Part shown: piece after piece, positions 44,768 to 55,974 of the stretch | Layout of the letters: each line of letters begins with the position of its first letter | Numbering within the stretch: position 1 is the stretch's first letter | From: Prochlorococcus sp. AG-418-K17 | GTDB taxonomy: Bacteria > Cyanobacteriota > Cyanobacteriia > PCC-6307 > Cyanobiaceae | Direction of reading: 5' to 3' | DNA: 64,000 nucleotides | Assembly (NCBI GenBank): GCA_003214055.1 | Contig: QCMD01000001.1 | Coordinates: forward strand, 1 to 64,000 | Position numbers and translations under genes: made by a program | Notes under the pieces: generated by a model | Seen by the model: the letters and a program-made list of their open reading frames with translations, nothing else | Told to the model about the DNA's origin: nothing | Database searches by the model: none

Positions 44768-45674
44768 TATTAAACATTTAGGTTTGGTCACGAAAAAATT
44801 CAATGATTTTTTTTTAGTTGACTTAAAAAATAAAGAAAACTATGGAAATACTGAAAAATTTTTATGTAAGGTGAGGAAGTCTATAAATTTCAAAGATCAA
44901 TTGATTTATGTTGGAGACGAAGTGGTAATTGATAATATTGATTTGAAGGGAAAACGCGCATTAATAACAAGTCTAAAAAAAAGAAAAAATTTATTAACTA
45001 GACCATCAGTTGCAAATATTTCTAATATATATGTTACTTTTTCTGTGGAAGAGCCAGAGTTAAATTTATCTCAAGTTAATAGATTTTTGATATCAGCAGA
45101 GTCGATGGGAGTTGAAGTCTCATTAGTTTTGACAAAGTGTGATTTAATATCAGACCAAAAAAAATCTTATCTACTTGATAAATTTAGGAAATGGGGTTAC
45201 GAAGCAATTACTTTAAATTTACATAAATCTGATTACTTTAAAAATTTATTGGCTGACTTAAAGCAAAAAAAATGTTCGATTTTTATGGGTCCATCTGGTG
45301 TTGGTAAAACTACTTTGCTAAACATGATAATTCCTGGTCTTCATAATAGTACTGCTCCAGTTTCCAATAAAATTAAGAGAGGGAAAAACACTACTCGAAA
45401 TGTTGAGTTATTTTCTATATCAAATCAAAATTATATTGTAGATACTCCTGGTTTTAATATGCAACCTCCAGAGATTGATATTAGGTTGTTACCAAATCTT
45501 TATTCGGAAATAACTAAACAAGTAATCGATGAAGGTATCAGGTGTAAATTTCGTAACTGTTTACATTTAAATGATGAGGGCTGTAATTTAAACAAATCAT
45601 TTGAAAGATATTCTTTTTATAAAGAAACAATTGAGTCTTCTAAGAGTCACTATTATCAAAACCGGGAAGATTAA
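44757..45674 (+). CDS. rsgA: Ribosome small-subunit-dependent GTPase A
   Basis: Circularly permuted GTPase: TKCDLI before [19 protein letters not shown]-terminal zinc motif. Confidence 0.93.
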   Translation: MKTNIKHLGLVTKKFNDFFLVDLKNKENYGNTEKFLCKVRKSINFKDQLIYVGDEVVIDNIDLKGKRALITSLKKRKNLLTRPSVANISNIYVTFSVEEPELNLSQVNRFLISAESMGVEVSLVLTKCDLISDQKKSYLLDKFRKWGYEAITLNLHKSDYFKNLLADLKQKKCSIFMGPSGVGKTTLLNMIIPGLHNSTAPVSNKIKRGKNTTRNVELFSISNQNYIVDTPGFNMQPPEIDIRLLPNLYSEITKQVIDEGIRCKFRNCLHLNDEGCNLNKSFERYSFYKETIESSKSHYYQNRED

Positions 45675-45990
45675 GATTTAATCCACCAGTCAAATCATTC
45701 ATCCTTTCTTTCATAGTTGTCGTTGATAATTCATGAGCGTTTTGAATAGCTTGTAGAATATTTTGCTCTATTTGTTCTTTATTGGCATTAAAGATATTTT
45801 CTTGTACTTCTACCTTTAAAGGAAGTTGGTTTCCACTTATCCAGACTTTTATCATTTCATCATCACTTTTGCCTTCAATCTCCATATTTTCAAGTTCATC
45901 TTGTAATTTTTGAGCATCTTGCTGAATTTGTTTAGCTTTTTTAAAAGCTTCTGTAAGTTGTCCAAAGTTAGGAAGTCCAAAACCCGCCAT
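45640..45990 (-). CDS. YbaB/EbfC nucleoid-associated protein family
   Basis: [38 protein letters not shown]. Confidence 0.88.
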   Translation of the reverse strand: MAGFGLPNFGQLTEAFKKAKQIQQDAQKLQDELENMEIEGKSDDEMIKVWISGNQLPLKVEVQENIFNANKEQIEQNILQAIQNAHELSTTTMKERMNDLTGGLNLNLPGFDNSDS

Positions 45991-46007
45991 TTTGTAAAAA
46001 AGTTTCT

Positions 46008-46901
46008 TTAGTTAGGATAGTCAAAACCAATCATTCTTACTTCCGGTTGCAAATAAATCCCTTTGTTTTGTAGTACTTTTTGTTGAATTACTGTTATTAA
46101 TTCATAAATATCATTTGAACTTGCCGTAGAATTGTTAATTATAAAATTTGAATGCATTGTTGAAATTTCCGCACCACCAATTTTAAATCCCTTTAAACCC
46201 ATATCATCAATTAATTTTGCTGCATAATTATTTTCAGGATTTTTAAAAACACTACCAAAACTTGGTTGATGATATGGTTGTGTTTCTGTTTTTAATTTAA
46301 GGTTATTTTTGGTTGTTTGAATTAATTGTTCTAGATTTCCATTAGGTTCAAAATGTAATTTTGCACTAATAATTGTTAAATCATTTCTTTGAAAAGAGCT
46401 AAATCTATACTCAAAATTGATATCTTTTTTTTCAATATCAAGTTTTTCATGAGTTTTATTATTTATAACTTTTACGGAAATAAGATTTTTTGCTAGCGAT
46501 AAATGACCTGTGCCAGCATTCATATAAATAGCTCCTCCTAATGTTCCTGGGATTCCTACAGCCCATTCTCCTCCTTGTAATCCATTTTTAGCAAGAGAAT
46601 TAGATAATGTTGGGAGCATTACACCTGCTTCCGCTTCAACAATTCCTGTATATGGCTCTATCTTTAGTGATTTCAACTTTTTTGTACAAATAACTAAGCC
46701 TTTTATGAAAATATTATTTATTAAAAGATTTGAACCTGCGCCAATTATTTGACATCTGTGTTTGTTTAAATTAGCCCATTTTATTAGATATGAAAATTCT
46801 TCAATGCTTCTTGGCTCAGCAAAATATTCAGCTACTCCTCCCACTTTTATAGTTGTATAACTACTTAAATTACAGTTTTCAGAAAAATTTTTTTTATTCA
46901 T
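46008..46901 (-). CDS. murB: UDP-N-acetylenolpyruvoylglucosamine reductase
   Basis: [35 protein letters not shown]. Confidence 0.94.
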   Translation of the reverse strand: MNKKNFSENCNLSSYTTIKVGGVAEYFAEPRSIEEFSYLIKWANLNKHRCQIIGAGSNLLINNIFIKGLVICTKKLKSLKIEPYTGIVEAEAGVMLPTLSNSLAKNGLQGGEWAVGIPGTLGGAIYMNAGTGHLSLAKNLISVKVINNKTHEKLDIEKKDINFEYRFSSFQRNDLTIISAKLHFEPNGNLEQLIQTTKNNLKLKTETQPYHQPSFGSVFKNPENNYAAKLIDDMGLKGFKIGGAEISTMHSNFIINNSTASSNDIYELITVIQQKVLQNKGIYLQPEVRMIGFDYPN

Positions 46902-46912
46902 AAATTTGTTGT

Positions 46913-48325
46913 CTATTTTGATTTTTTTTCATTTAAAATTGACCATAAATTATGACAATCACCAGCTCCCATATTCAAAATTAAATCCCCTTTTTGAGTT
47001 AATTCGAAAAAATTCTTTTTAACTTCATAATAATTATTTATGAAACTAACATTTTTATTTTTTTTATAAATCAGATCAGTGATAATTTTCGAAGTAATTT
47101 TATCTTCATTCACTTCTCCTGTTCCATAAATACTGGTTACATAAATAATATCTGCCTTTGATAATTCTTCAGCGAATTCTTTGGTAAATTGCTTAACTCG
47201 AGAGTATCTATGAGGTTGAAATATGGCTATTAATCTAATTTTTTGACATTCATTATTATGTTTTTGCTGGATCAATAATCTTCCTAATTTAATCGTCTCT
47301 TTTATTTCGTTTGGGTGGTGTGCATAATCATCATATAAACTTCTTCCATCTATTTGGCCTCTGAACTCAAATCTCTTTTTTGGAAGCTTAAGATATTTAA
47401 TATTTTTCTTAATTTCTATAAAATCTACTCCTATCATTCTTGAAGCTGCTATTGCTGCGGTGATATTAGATAGGTTATGTAATCCCGGAATTGGTATATT
47501 TAAACTACTAATAAAATTTCCATTTTCATAATATTTTCCAATTGTATACTTTGAATTAATTTCAGTAGGAATTATTGCATAAGCTACGTTTTTAGACGTA
47601 GTATTTGACCACTTAAAATTAGAGTCAAAATTATTTCTTGTGGTTTCACAATCAAAATTAAGTAGTAATTTTTTAGAGTTTTTAGCGAAACTTTTAAAAG
47701 AAGATATGACCTCACTTAAATTAGAAAAGTGATCGCAATGATCAAAATCAATGTTATTGATTATTCCGATATCAGACTCATATTTGTTAATTGTCCCATC
47801 AGATTCATCAACTTCAGCTACTAAGTATTTTGTATTTTCTAAATGACAATTAGAGTTGTAAATAGGAATTATTCCTCCAGTTATTGAAGAAGAATTCCTT
47901 GTACATAATTCAAGTATTGTAGATAGAAATGTACTGGTTGATGTTTTTCCGTGGCTGCCGGCTACCGCCATTGCAGTATAAGTGCGCATTAGCATTGCAA
48001 GTATCTCTGAACGATGTTTTATTGATAAATTTTTTTCTCTGCAGTACGAAAACTCTTCATTTTCTGGCTTGATCGCGGAGCTTACAACAAAATTAATCAA
48101 TTTGTTGGTAAATTTTGAAATAACAATTTCTATATTTTGTCGAATTTGAGAAGTAAAGATTACGGCACCTAATTTCTCCAATTTTTTAGTTTCATCGTTC
48201 TTAACTAAATCAGACCCTGAAACTGAACAACCTTTTTTAAGTAAACCTATTGCTAATGCTGACATTCCAATACCTCCAATCCCAATAAAATGAAAATGAC
48301 TTTTCAATAGTAATTTTTTATCCAA
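46913..48325 (-). CDS. murC: UDP-N-acetylmuramate-L-alanine ligase
   Basis: HFIGIGGIGMSALA, VAGSHGKTSTS, DDYAHHPNEI. Confidence 0.95.
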   Translation of the reverse strand: MDKKLLLKSHFHFIGIGGIGMSALAIGLLKKGCSVSGSDLVKNDETKKLEKLGAVIFTSQIRQNIEIVISKFTNKLINFVVSSAIKPENEEFSYCREKNLSIKHRSEILAMLMRTYTAMAVAGSHGKTSTSTFLSTILELCTRNSSSITGGIIPIYNSNCHLENTKYLVAEVDESDGTINKYESDIGIINNIDFDHCDHFSNLSEVISSFKSFAKNSKKLLLNFDCETTRNNFDSNFKWSNTTSKNVAYAIIPTEINSKYTIGKYYENGNFISSLNIPIPGLHNLSNITAAIAASRMIGVDFIEIKKNIKYLKLPKKRFEFRGQIDGRSLYDDYAHHPNEIKETIKLGRLLIQQKHNNECQKIRLIAIFQPHRYSRVKQFTKEFAEELSKADIIYVTSIYGTGEVNEDKITSKIITDLIYKKNKNVSFINNYYEVKKNFFELTQKGDLILNMGAGDCHNLWSILNEKKSK

Positions 48326-48517
48326 TGTTTATCGTTTCCTAAAATCAAAATAACTTCTAAGTAAAATTTTGCTATTTTTTCTTAAAAAAAAATGTTTTTT
48401 TTCTTGAATTAATACAAAACTAGACTTATTTGCTTAATAAATTAAAAAAACCTTACGTTATTGCACAAAATTCAGTATGATCAGCAACTTAGGTTAATCA
48501 TTTAGAAATTTTTAGTT

Positions 48518-49540
48518 ATGACTTTGCGTGTTGCAATTAACGGCTTTGGAAGAATTGGTCGAAACTTTATGCGTTGCTGGCTTAGTAGAGGAGCTTACAC
48601 CAATATTGAAGTAGTTGGGATTAATGTTACCTCAGATCCTAAGACTAATGCTCATTTACTAAAGTATGACTCAGTTCTTGGTCAACTTGATGGTGTTGAT
48701 ATTCAATATACAGATGATACTTTTGTAATTAATAACAAGACAATTAAATGTTTCTCTGATAGAAACCCAATGAATCTCCCTTGGAAAGACTGGGGTGTAG
48801 ATTTGGTTATTGAATCTACTGGTGTATTTAATACAGATGTAGGCGCAAGTAAGCACTTAGAGGTAGGAGCAAAAAAAGTTATCTTAACTGCTCCTGGAAA
48901 AGGTGATGGTGTTGGTACTTATGTAGTTGGAGTAAATGCTGATACATATAAACATAAAGATTATGATATTTTGAGTAATGCTAGTTGTACAACGAACTGT
49001 TTAGCTCCAGTAGTTAAAGTTTTAGATCAAACTTTTGGGATTAACAAAGGTTTGATGACTACAATTCATAGTTATACAGGGGATCAAAGAATCTTAGATA
49101 ATAGCCATAGAGATCTACGAAGGGCTAGAGCCGCTGCTACAAACATCGTTCCTACTTCTACAGGAGCTGCAAAAGCAGTAGCTCTTGTATACCCAGAAAT
49201 GAAAGGAAAATTAACAGGAATTGCAATGAGAGTTCCAACCCCTAACGTTTCAGCAGTAGATTTCGTTTTTGAATCTTCTAAATCTGTTACAGCTGAAGAT
49301 GTCAATAAGGCTCTCAAGGAAGCATCTCTAAACTCAATGAAAGGCATTATTAAATATGGAGATGAACCATTAGTGTCAAGCGATTATGCAGGTACCAACG
49401 AATCATCAATTGTCGATAGCGACCTTACTATGTGTATAGGAGATAACCTTGTAAAGGTGCTTGCATGGTATGACAATGAGTGGGGTTATAGTCAAAGAGT
49501 TGTAGATTTAGCGGAGATTGTTGCAAAAAATTGGGAATAA
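48518..49540 (+). CDS. gap2: Glyceraldehyde-3-phosphate dehydrogenase
   Basis: [30 protein letters not shown]. Confidence 0.95.
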   Translation: MTLRVAINGFGRIGRNFMRCWLSRGAYTNIEVVGINVTSDPKTNAHLLKYDSVLGQLDGVDIQYTDDTFVINNKTIKCFSDRNPMNLPWKDWGVDLVIESTGVFNTDVGASKHLEVGAKKVILTAPGKGDGVGTYVVGVNADTYKHKDYDILSNASCTTNCLAPVVKVLDQTFGINKGLMTTIHSYTGDQRILDNSHRDLRRARAAATNIVPTSTGAAKAVALVYPEMKGKLTGIAMRVPTPNVSAVDFVFESSKSVTAEDVNKALKEASLNSMKGIIKYGDEPLVSSDYAGTNESSIVDSDLTMCIGDNLVKVLAWYDNEWGYSQRVVDLAEIVAKNWE

Positions 49541-50527
49541 TTAAAAGTGCTTGAAAGGTTTGTTATTTAATAATTTGTTTTTGTTATTATTTTTAAATTC
49601 TATTGATGGTTTACCATCAGCAAAAGAACCAATTTCGTTAATATTTTTATCAAGTTTAGATAAATTCTTTGCCCATTTTTTTGGCAAGGAGAAAACTAAT
49701 TCGTAATCTTCACCTCCAAAAAAATAATATTCGTCCCATTTATCTCCTCTTGGCCAATCCTTATCTTTGGGTATTTTTTCATAATTGATAATTGCTTTAC
49801 ATTTGCTAGCACTTGCTAAATCTTGTAAAGCTTGAAAAAGACCATCACTGCTATCAGTACATCCTATTCTCTTGATTTTTTTATTGGAGCGAGTTTTTAT
49901 AAGATTTTTTAGAAAATTTGGGTAAACTTTAGGGCGACAAAAATGTTCAATGGATTTACTTATTAATCTTTTATTAAGAGAAATATCATTATCTAAATTA
50001 ATTTTATTTTTAATTAAAAATCCTAGTTTGCTAAGACCATGAATTCCTGTAGTTAAGATGACATCTCCTGGTTTACATGCGTTTCTTCTTAATTCAAGTT
50101 CACCTTGAATCCCAAAGGCAGTAATTGATATGGCTTTTTGATTCCCTTTTGAGCAATCTCCTCCAAGAATTATGCCGCCATATTCTTTTAAAGCTTTATT
50201 TATTCCTCTATATAACTCTTCAACCCAAATCCACTCAGTTCTAGCAGGTAGAACTAGGCTTATTGTAATACCTATAGTTTTCTTGCTTCCACTGGATAAT
50301 AAGTCAGAGATGTTGCTTACAACTGCTTTCCACCCAAGGTCGACAGGACAAATAGTAATGTCATTGAAATGAACATTTTCCACTAACGAATCAGTATTAA
50401 TAAGTAAATTTTCATTTTTAGTTTTGATTAAAGCGCAATCATCTGAAATTTGGTCTTTAGGCATAAATTTTCCTAGCCTACTTATTAATTCTTTTTCCCC
50501 TATGTCTCCTAACGTTTCTTTATGCAT
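49541..50527 (-). CDS. thiL: Thiamine-monophosphate kinase
   Basis: GEKELISRLGK, DDCALIKT, GGDCSKGNQKAISITAFG, GGEDYELVFS. Confidence 0.92.
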   Translation of the reverse strand: MHKETLGDIGEKELISRLGKFMPKDQISDDCALIKTKNENLLINTDSLVENVHFNDITICPVDLGWKAVVSNISDLLSSGSKKTIGITISLVLPARTEWIWVEELYRGINKALKEYGGIILGGDCSKGNQKAISITAFGIQGELELRRNACKPGDVILTTGIHGLSKLGFLIKNKINLDNDISLNKRLISKSIEHFCRPKVYPNFLKNLIKTRSNKKIKRIGCTDSSDGLFQALQDLASASKCKAIINYEKIPKDKDWPRGDKWDEYYFFGGEDYELVFSLPKKWAKNLSKLDKNINEIGSFADGKPSIEFKNNNKNKLLNNKPFKHF

Positions 50528-51611
50528 TTAATTTGAGATTTTCAATTCCTTCTAAAACATCTATTGAAATTATTGTGTCATCTTTAGTTAGCTCTTCTAG
50601 TACATCAAATCCATCTACAACGTAACCAAAGGCAGCATTCCGACCGTCAATCAAATTGCGACCTGCCGGATTTAATTCTGCTTCATATAAAAAGAAGAAA
50701 AATTGCGATGAGCCATCATCAACTGCGGTATTTGAATGAGACCATCCTAGAGTTCCAAGTGTTGCAAAAGGTAATGTTGGGGTTTCTGTATAAAAACCTA
50801 AATCTTCAAATGTTTGATTATAAAAAGTTTCTTTTTCATCAGGAATTCTAATTTCTAGGGGAACATGACGTTCTTCGTTTGTTTCAGGATCTATATAACC
50901 AATAGCTTCACCAACTGGATCACCAGTTTGCAGTACAAAAAATTCTTCGGCTCTATTAATAGGTAAATCTTTGTAGAAGTTTTTTGAAGATAAATCTACA
51001 AATGCTCCTGCAGTAAGTGGGGCGTTAAATCCATCAATAATAGCTTTCATGTCTCCTTTGGTTGTTTTTATATTTACTTTTGCTCGGCCTAGTAATCTTG
51101 GTAGATTATCAAACTCTTTTGGAATATCGTAAGGAAATTTATTTGGTAGGAAATACTCTTCCAAGCCCCCTATTTTATCCAAAGCTTCTTTTCGGGTTGT
51201 TACAAATGCGTACTTATCTTTTAATTTAGAATGCTCTTGAAGGCTATCAAAATTTTCTTTGAGCTCTAAAAATGTTTTTTCAGCAATCTTCTTTTTATCG
51301 TTTGGTAATTCTTGAATAATTCGATTTTGGTATTTTTTGAGTAAAGATTGACATTTTGTAACAGTTTTTGTTAGCGCTGGCCATCTTCCTCCTCTTACAA
51401 GGTCACTAGTTTCCTCCAATTTGTGTTGAATTTCTCGCAACTCAACTTGCTTGATAGGGAGTGCGTTTCTGAGGATTGCATTAGGGTCTTTTACAGCATT
51501 TCCAGTAGGTAAATCAGCTAGAACTTGAGTTGGTTTAAAGAGAAAAACCTGTAAAATTATGATTGATATAATTAAAAAAAGTTTGTTCTGATTTGATAAG
51601 AATTTTTGCAT
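50520..51611 (-). CDS. Secreted cyclophilin-type peptidyl-prolyl isomerase (CYP38/TLP40-like)
   Basis: Signal peptide, helical N-domain, C-terminal cyclophilin-like [26 protein letters not shown]. Confidence 0.87.
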   Translation of the reverse strand: MQKFLSNQNKLFLIISIIILQVFLFKPTQVLADLPTGNAVKDPNAILRNALPIKQVELREIQHKLEETSDLVRGGRWPALTKTVTKCQSLLKKYQNRIIQELPNDKKKIAEKTFLELKENFDSLQEHSKLKDKYAFVTTRKEALDKIGGLEEYFLPNKFPYDIPKEFDNLPRLLGRAKVNIKTTKGDMKAIIDGFNAPLTAGAFVDLSSKNFYKDLPINRAEEFFVLQTGDPVGEAIGYIDPETNEERHVPLEIRIPDEKETFYNQTFEDLGFYTETPTLPFATLGTLGWSHSNTAVDDGSSQFFFFLYEAELNPAGRNLIDGRNAAFGYVVDGFDVLEELTKDDTIISIDVLEGIENLKLNA

Positions 51612-51654
51612 AGCACTCTTTCAGGTTTATGATCCTTGGGGATGTAATACAGGA

Positions 51655-52215
51655 ATGATTTCCAGTAACGATTTTCGCACAGGTACAACCATTGAATTGG
51701 ATGGTCAAGTTTGGCGTGTTGTAGAATTTCTACATGTCAAGCCTGGTAAGGGTTCTGCCTTCGTGAGAACAAAATTAAAATCAGTTCAAAGCGGCAACGT
51801 GGTTGAAAAAACTTTTCGAGCCGGAGAATCAGTACAGCAGGCTATCCTTGAGAAGTCTAACCTGCAACATACTTATGTGGAGTCAGGAGATTTCGTTTTT
51901 ATGGATATGAGCAGTTTTGAAGAAACAAGACTTTCTCGTGAACAAATTGGAAGGGGAGCAAAATACTTAAAAGAAGGAATGGAAGTTAATGTAGTTTTTC
52001 ATAATGGTAAAGTTTTAGAAGTAGAACTTCCTATAGCAATTACTTTAAAAGTAACAGAAACTGATCCAGGAGTTAAAGGTGATACTGCGAGTGGCGGTAC
52101 TAAACCAGCTATTCTTGAAACAGGTGCTCAAGTTATGGTTCCCTTGTTTATTTCTGTTGGAGAAATGATTAAGATTGATACACGTAACGATAGTTATCTT
52201 GGACGTGAAAATTAA
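51655..52215 (+). CDS. efp: Elongation factor P
   Basis: [42 protein letters not shown]. Confidence 0.97.
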   Translation: MISSNDFRTGTTIELDGQVWRVVEFLHVKPGKGSAFVRTKLKSVQSGNVVEKTFRAGESVQQAILEKSNLQHTYVESGDFVFMDMSSFEETRLSREQIGRGAKYLKEGMEVNVVFHNGKVLEVELPIAITLKVTETDPGVKGDTASGGTKPAILETGAQVMVPLFISVGEMIKIDTRNDSYLGREN

Positions 52216-52724
52216 TGATTATGAAACTAGATCATGATGACTTAAATCGTTTGATAGATAAAATTTCATCAAGCGACATTCAAGAATTCTCTTTAGAAGG
52301 AGAAGATTTTAAACTTGAAATTAAAAGGAATTTGTTGGATGAGAGACAATTAGTTAATACTTCTGCAACGAATAATTCAGTTGACAAGCAAATATCTCCC
52401 ATTTCAAAATCTGCAACTGATAACATCGCACTTGTCAGTACACCCTCAGAAGTTACTCAAGTGCCACCTCCTGGACGCTCTGACCTAACAGAAATTACTT
52501 CTCCTATGGTTGGTACATTTTATAGGGCAGCAGCTCCTGGGGAGGAGCCTTTCGTTGAAATTGGTAGTCAAATTAATGTTGGACAGACGATTTGCATATT
52601 AGAAGCAATGAAGTTAATGAATGAAATTGAATCAGAATTTAATGCTGAAATAGTAGAAATACTTGTTGAAAATGGTACTCCTGTTGAGTTTGGACAAGTC
52701 TTAATGAGAATTAAGCAAGTTTGA
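52215..52724 (+). CDS. accB: Biotin carboxyl carrier protein of acetyl-CoA carboxylase
   Basis: ITSPMVGTFYRAAAPGEEPFVEIG, ILEAMKLMNEIE biotinylation motif. Confidence 0.96.
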   Translation: MIMKLDHDDLNRLIDKISSSDIQEFSLEGEDFKLEIKRNLLDERQLVNTSATNNSVDKQISPISKSATDNIALVSTPSEVTQVPPPGRSDLTEITSPMVGTFYRAAAPGEEPFVEIGSQINVGQTICILEAMKLMNEIESEFNAEIVEILVENGTPVEFGQVLMRIKQV

Positions 52725-53753
52725 TTTTTTTCGTAACCTCGTTAACTCTATTGCATTTTTTATTGCTTCAACCATACTCTGAGATTGAGCAATTCCTTGA
52801 CCTGCGATATCAAATCCAGTCCCATGATCTGGTGATGTTCTAACAAAGGGCAATCCTAATGTTGTGTTGACTGAATAATTAAGAGCTATTGATTTCATAG
52901 GTATTAAACCTTGATCATGGTACATAGCTAAAATCCCATCGTGTTTTTCTGCTTCTTGTTCTCTCCATGCTTTAGAAGATGAATTCCAACAAGTATCAGG
53001 AGAAATGGGACCTATAATGTTGATTCCTTTGTGTTTTGCTTTCCAAGTAAAAATTGCCTCATTAAGCCAATCTTTTTCATCAGTACCTAAAAGTCCTTCT
53101 TCTCCTGCATGAGGATTTATGCCAGCAATTTTAAAAGTTGGTTTAGATATGTAATTATTTGAAAACTCATAAAGAAGATCTAATTTTGAATGGATTAAAG
53201 ATTTATTTAACTGCTTTGGTACATCAGAAAGTGCAATATGTGTTGTTGCTAATAAGGTATTGAATCTCCAATCTGTAAAAGGAGATTTAGCAGTGAATAA
53301 CATTCCAACATGCTTTGCATTGCAACATTCTGCTAAAACCTCTGTTTGACCAGAAAATTTATGTCCTGCAGTTGACCAAGATTTTTTGCAAATAGGTCCA
53401 GTTACTAACGCTGAATTTGGACAATTTTTAACGATTTCAATTGCTTTAGTAAGGTAATGAAAGCTTGAATCTCCATAATTTAGTTTTGAGTTATTTGATT
53501 CAAAAGGAATTTCTAAATTATAAATTTGAAAGTTGTCGGGATCTTTGATGTTTTTTATTCCTAGGGATTTAAGGTTTTTGTATTCTTTTTGTAAAATTTT
53601 TTTTGATCCAACCACTAATATTTCAATTTCCTCTGCTATTTCTTGAGATGATAGAGCTTTCAAAATTATTTCCGGTCCAATACCAGATTCATCACCAATG
53701 CTAAGAACTATTTTGAGTTTGCCATCGTCGTTTTTTTGGAACTTCATAATCAA
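52701..53753 (-). CDS. pdxA: 4-hydroxythreonine-4-phosphate dehydrogenase
   Basis: IGDESGIGPEIILKAL, AGINPHAGEEGLLG, MYHDQGLIPMK, RTSPDHGTGFDIAG. Confidence 0.94.
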   Translation of the reverse strand: MIMKFQKNDDGKLKIVLSIGDESGIGPEIILKALSSQEIAEEIEILVVGSKKILQKEYKNLKSLGIKNIKDPDNFQIYNLEIPFESNNSKLNYGDSSFHYLTKAIEIVKNCPNSALVTGPICKKSWSTAGHKFSGQTEVLAECCNAKHVGMLFTAKSPFTDWRFNTLLATTHIALSDVPKQLNKSLIHSKLDLLYEFSNNYISKPTFKIAGINPHAGEEGLLGTDEKDWLNEAIFTWKAKHKGINIIGPISPDTCWNSSSKAWREQEAEKHDGILAMYHDQGLIPMKSIALNYSVNTTLGLPFVRTSPDHGTGFDIAGQGIAQSQSMVEAIKNAIELTRLRKKSNLLNSH

Positions 53754-53815
53754 ATTTTAATTATTCATGAGAAAAAGAAATAATCTTAAAAATTTTAGAG
53801 TAAATCTGATAAAAG

Positions 53816-54698
53816 TTATTTGTTATGCATAAGACAATTTTTTAATCCTAATTTATAGTTTGGGTAAATTAGTTTATATCCTAGTTCTTTGCATAGTAAT
53901 CTATTAGAAACTCTTCTATTTTCCATCCAAAAAGATTTTGCAATCGAAGAGAGCTCTTTCTTTGCTTCATCAAAGAGGATTGGTTTTGGCATTTGTAATT
54001 TAAGTAAATCGTGACAATATTGCATAACTTCTATCTGAGAGCATGGTTCATCATCAGCGATGTTAATTATAGGGTGAAATTTTAAAGTATCTTTATTCAA
54101 TAATAAATAGATTATTGCATTTGAAATATCTTCAACATGAATCCTAGAAAATACTTGGTCTTTTTTTGAGATTACTTTTACTTTTTGATTTTTAATTGCT
54201 TGAAATGTAGACCTGCCAGGGCCATATATTCCTGGTAATCTAAAAATTTGGATTGGTAAGTCTGAATCAATCCATTTTTTTTCGCAATTAAATCTTTTTT
54301 TTACTTCTTTCTTGAAAAGGCTTTGGTTTATCTTTTTCAGAAACCCAATGACCATCACTATTCCCATAAACACCAGTTGTTGATAAATATCCAACCCATT
54401 CAAGAGACAAATTTTGCATTTTTTCTTTGAAAAAATTTAAAACAGGATCTTTTCCATTTTTGTCAGGAGGTATACAGCTGAGAACATGAGTGACACCATC
54501 AAAAATTGTTTCATCAGGGATAATTTGCTTTTCGCTATCAAAAACAAAATTATTTGGATCATTTTTTTTGGAACGAGAACTTGTTAAAACTTTGCATCCA
54601 AATTTTTTGATAGTTTTTGCAAAAAAAGAGCCACTAAAACCACATCCGAATATCAAAAATTTCTTATTTTTTCCTAGTGAACTTGCCAAATCTTTCAT
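53816..54698 (-). pseudogene. NAD(P)-dependent epimerase/nucleotide-sugar-epimerase-like gene split by a frameshift in an A8 tract
   Basis: ORF 54288..54698 (GCGFSGSFFAKT...STTGVYGNSDGHWVSE...ERSKKKI*) continues in another frame as ...KKRFNCEKKWIDSDLPIQIFRLPGIYGPGRS... (53816..54403); a 1-nt change in the 8-T run at 54295-54302 (plus strand) joins them. Confidence 0.85.
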
Positions 54699-54733
54699 AA
54701 ATTATTATATTAGTACATATGTATTATTTAAAA

Positions 54734-54970
54734 ATGCAAACAGTAATCAAGTCTGAAACAAGATACAAATTTCTATTCGTGAAAAATAGATTTAGTCCCG
54801 TAACAGAAACAGATAAGTTTTCTACTCCTATTATAGATCTAAGACTTTGTCAAAAGCTAATTGTTTGTTCAATTTCAATTTCTGCGATTTTAATATTTCC
54901 AGAATCACCAAAAGAATTAGAAGCTGTATGTAATAATTACCATTCGCAGCACATTTGTAATGTTTGGTAG
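54734..54970 (+). CDS. Small conserved hypothetical protein
   Basis: 78 aa from internal ATG: MQTVIKSETRYKFLFVKNRFSPVTETDKFSTPIIDLRLCQ... Confidence 0.55.
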   Translation: MQTVIKSETRYKFLFVKNRFSPVTETDKFSTPIIDLRLCQKLIVCSISISAILIFPESPKELEAVCNNYHSQHICNVW

Positions 54971-55372
54971 TTAAGCAGCTTTGTAATCGTTTTCATCGTC
55001 ACTATAACTCCTTTTATTTCGATTTAATTTAGGATTAGCCCATTGCAATAATCTTATTGCTAATCTTAAATCTCCCTCTAACCAAGCTCTAATTGCCATC
55101 GCTCTTCTTGGATCGTAAAATTTTTGTCTCCTGTACCACTGCAAAGCATTTTCATCTGATTTATCTCCATTGCAAGAAAGGCATGCTGGCACGCAATTTT
55201 CTGTAGTATTTAATCCTCCTTGGCTTTGAGGTAATACGTGATCAATAGATTCAGAAGGTTTTCCACAATATATACAACTTTTTCCTGTAAATTTATGTAT
55301 TGACTTACGCCATTGTCTTAATCTGAATTTAGGACATAAATCTTCAAGAAATACCGCATCACTTATATGCAT
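54971..55372 (-). CDS. HNH endonuclease domain protein
   Basis: CIYCGKPSESIDHVLPQSQGGLNTTENCVPACLSCNGDKSD. Confidence 0.92.
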   Translation of the reverse strand: MHISDAVFLEDLCPKFRLRQWRKSIHKFTGKSCIYCGKPSESIDHVLPQSQGGLNTTENCVPACLSCNGDKSDENALQWYRRQKFYDPRRAMAIRAWLEGDLRLAIRLLQWANPKLNRNKRSYSDDENDYKAA

Positions 55373-55500
55373 TCAGATTATTTAATTAAATAAATAATGA
55401 CCTGAAAAACTTAAAAGTCAATATATATTTTTGACTAAATAAATACATTTTTTTTCATAAATTTAGTTTAAGTATCAATAAATACTAAAAGAAATCAAAA

Positions 55501-55917
55501 TCAATAACTATATCTATCAAAAGAGTCTTCCGATAAATCTTGATTAGAAGAATTCATATCGTTGTCTAATTTTTTTCTCTTTTCTTCTTTCTCTAATTCT
55601 CTTTTTAATTTTCTATTTGGATAGAGATTATCTAAATACTCAATGCAAAAACTAAATTCTTCTCTTTCTCTTACAACTGTCTCAATAATTTGTGCTGCAG
55701 CTTGTTTTGGAGAAACTTTAAAAATTCCCCCTTTTTGTTTTTTGATATATGAATAAGCAGCTTCCCAGCTACTTTCATGGTCATTTCCGCCATCTCTCAT
55801 AGTGCAAAATATTTCTGCACCAAATGAACCTGCTTTAACTTCAGAGGAAATTAATGTCCAAGGAATAAATATCCCAAACACTAAAAGCAGTAACTTTCTG
55901 TTTTTGATTACTTTCAT
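55501..55917 (-). CDS. Secreted conserved cyanobacterial hypothetical protein
   Basis: Signal-like N-terminus, then GAEIFCTMRDGGNDHESSWEAAYSYIKKQ. Confidence 0.65.
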   Translation of the reverse strand: MKVIKNRKLLLLVFGIFIPWTLISSEVKAGSFGAEIFCTMRDGGNDHESSWEAAYSYIKKQKGGIFKVSPKQAAAQIIETVVREREEFSFCIEYLDNLYPNRKLKRELEKEEKRKKLDNDMNSSNQDLSEDSFDRYSY

Positions 55918-55974
55918 ACCTTTTAACTTATATATATAAAAATTATCTTTTATTCTGATTATGTCTAGAGAAAT

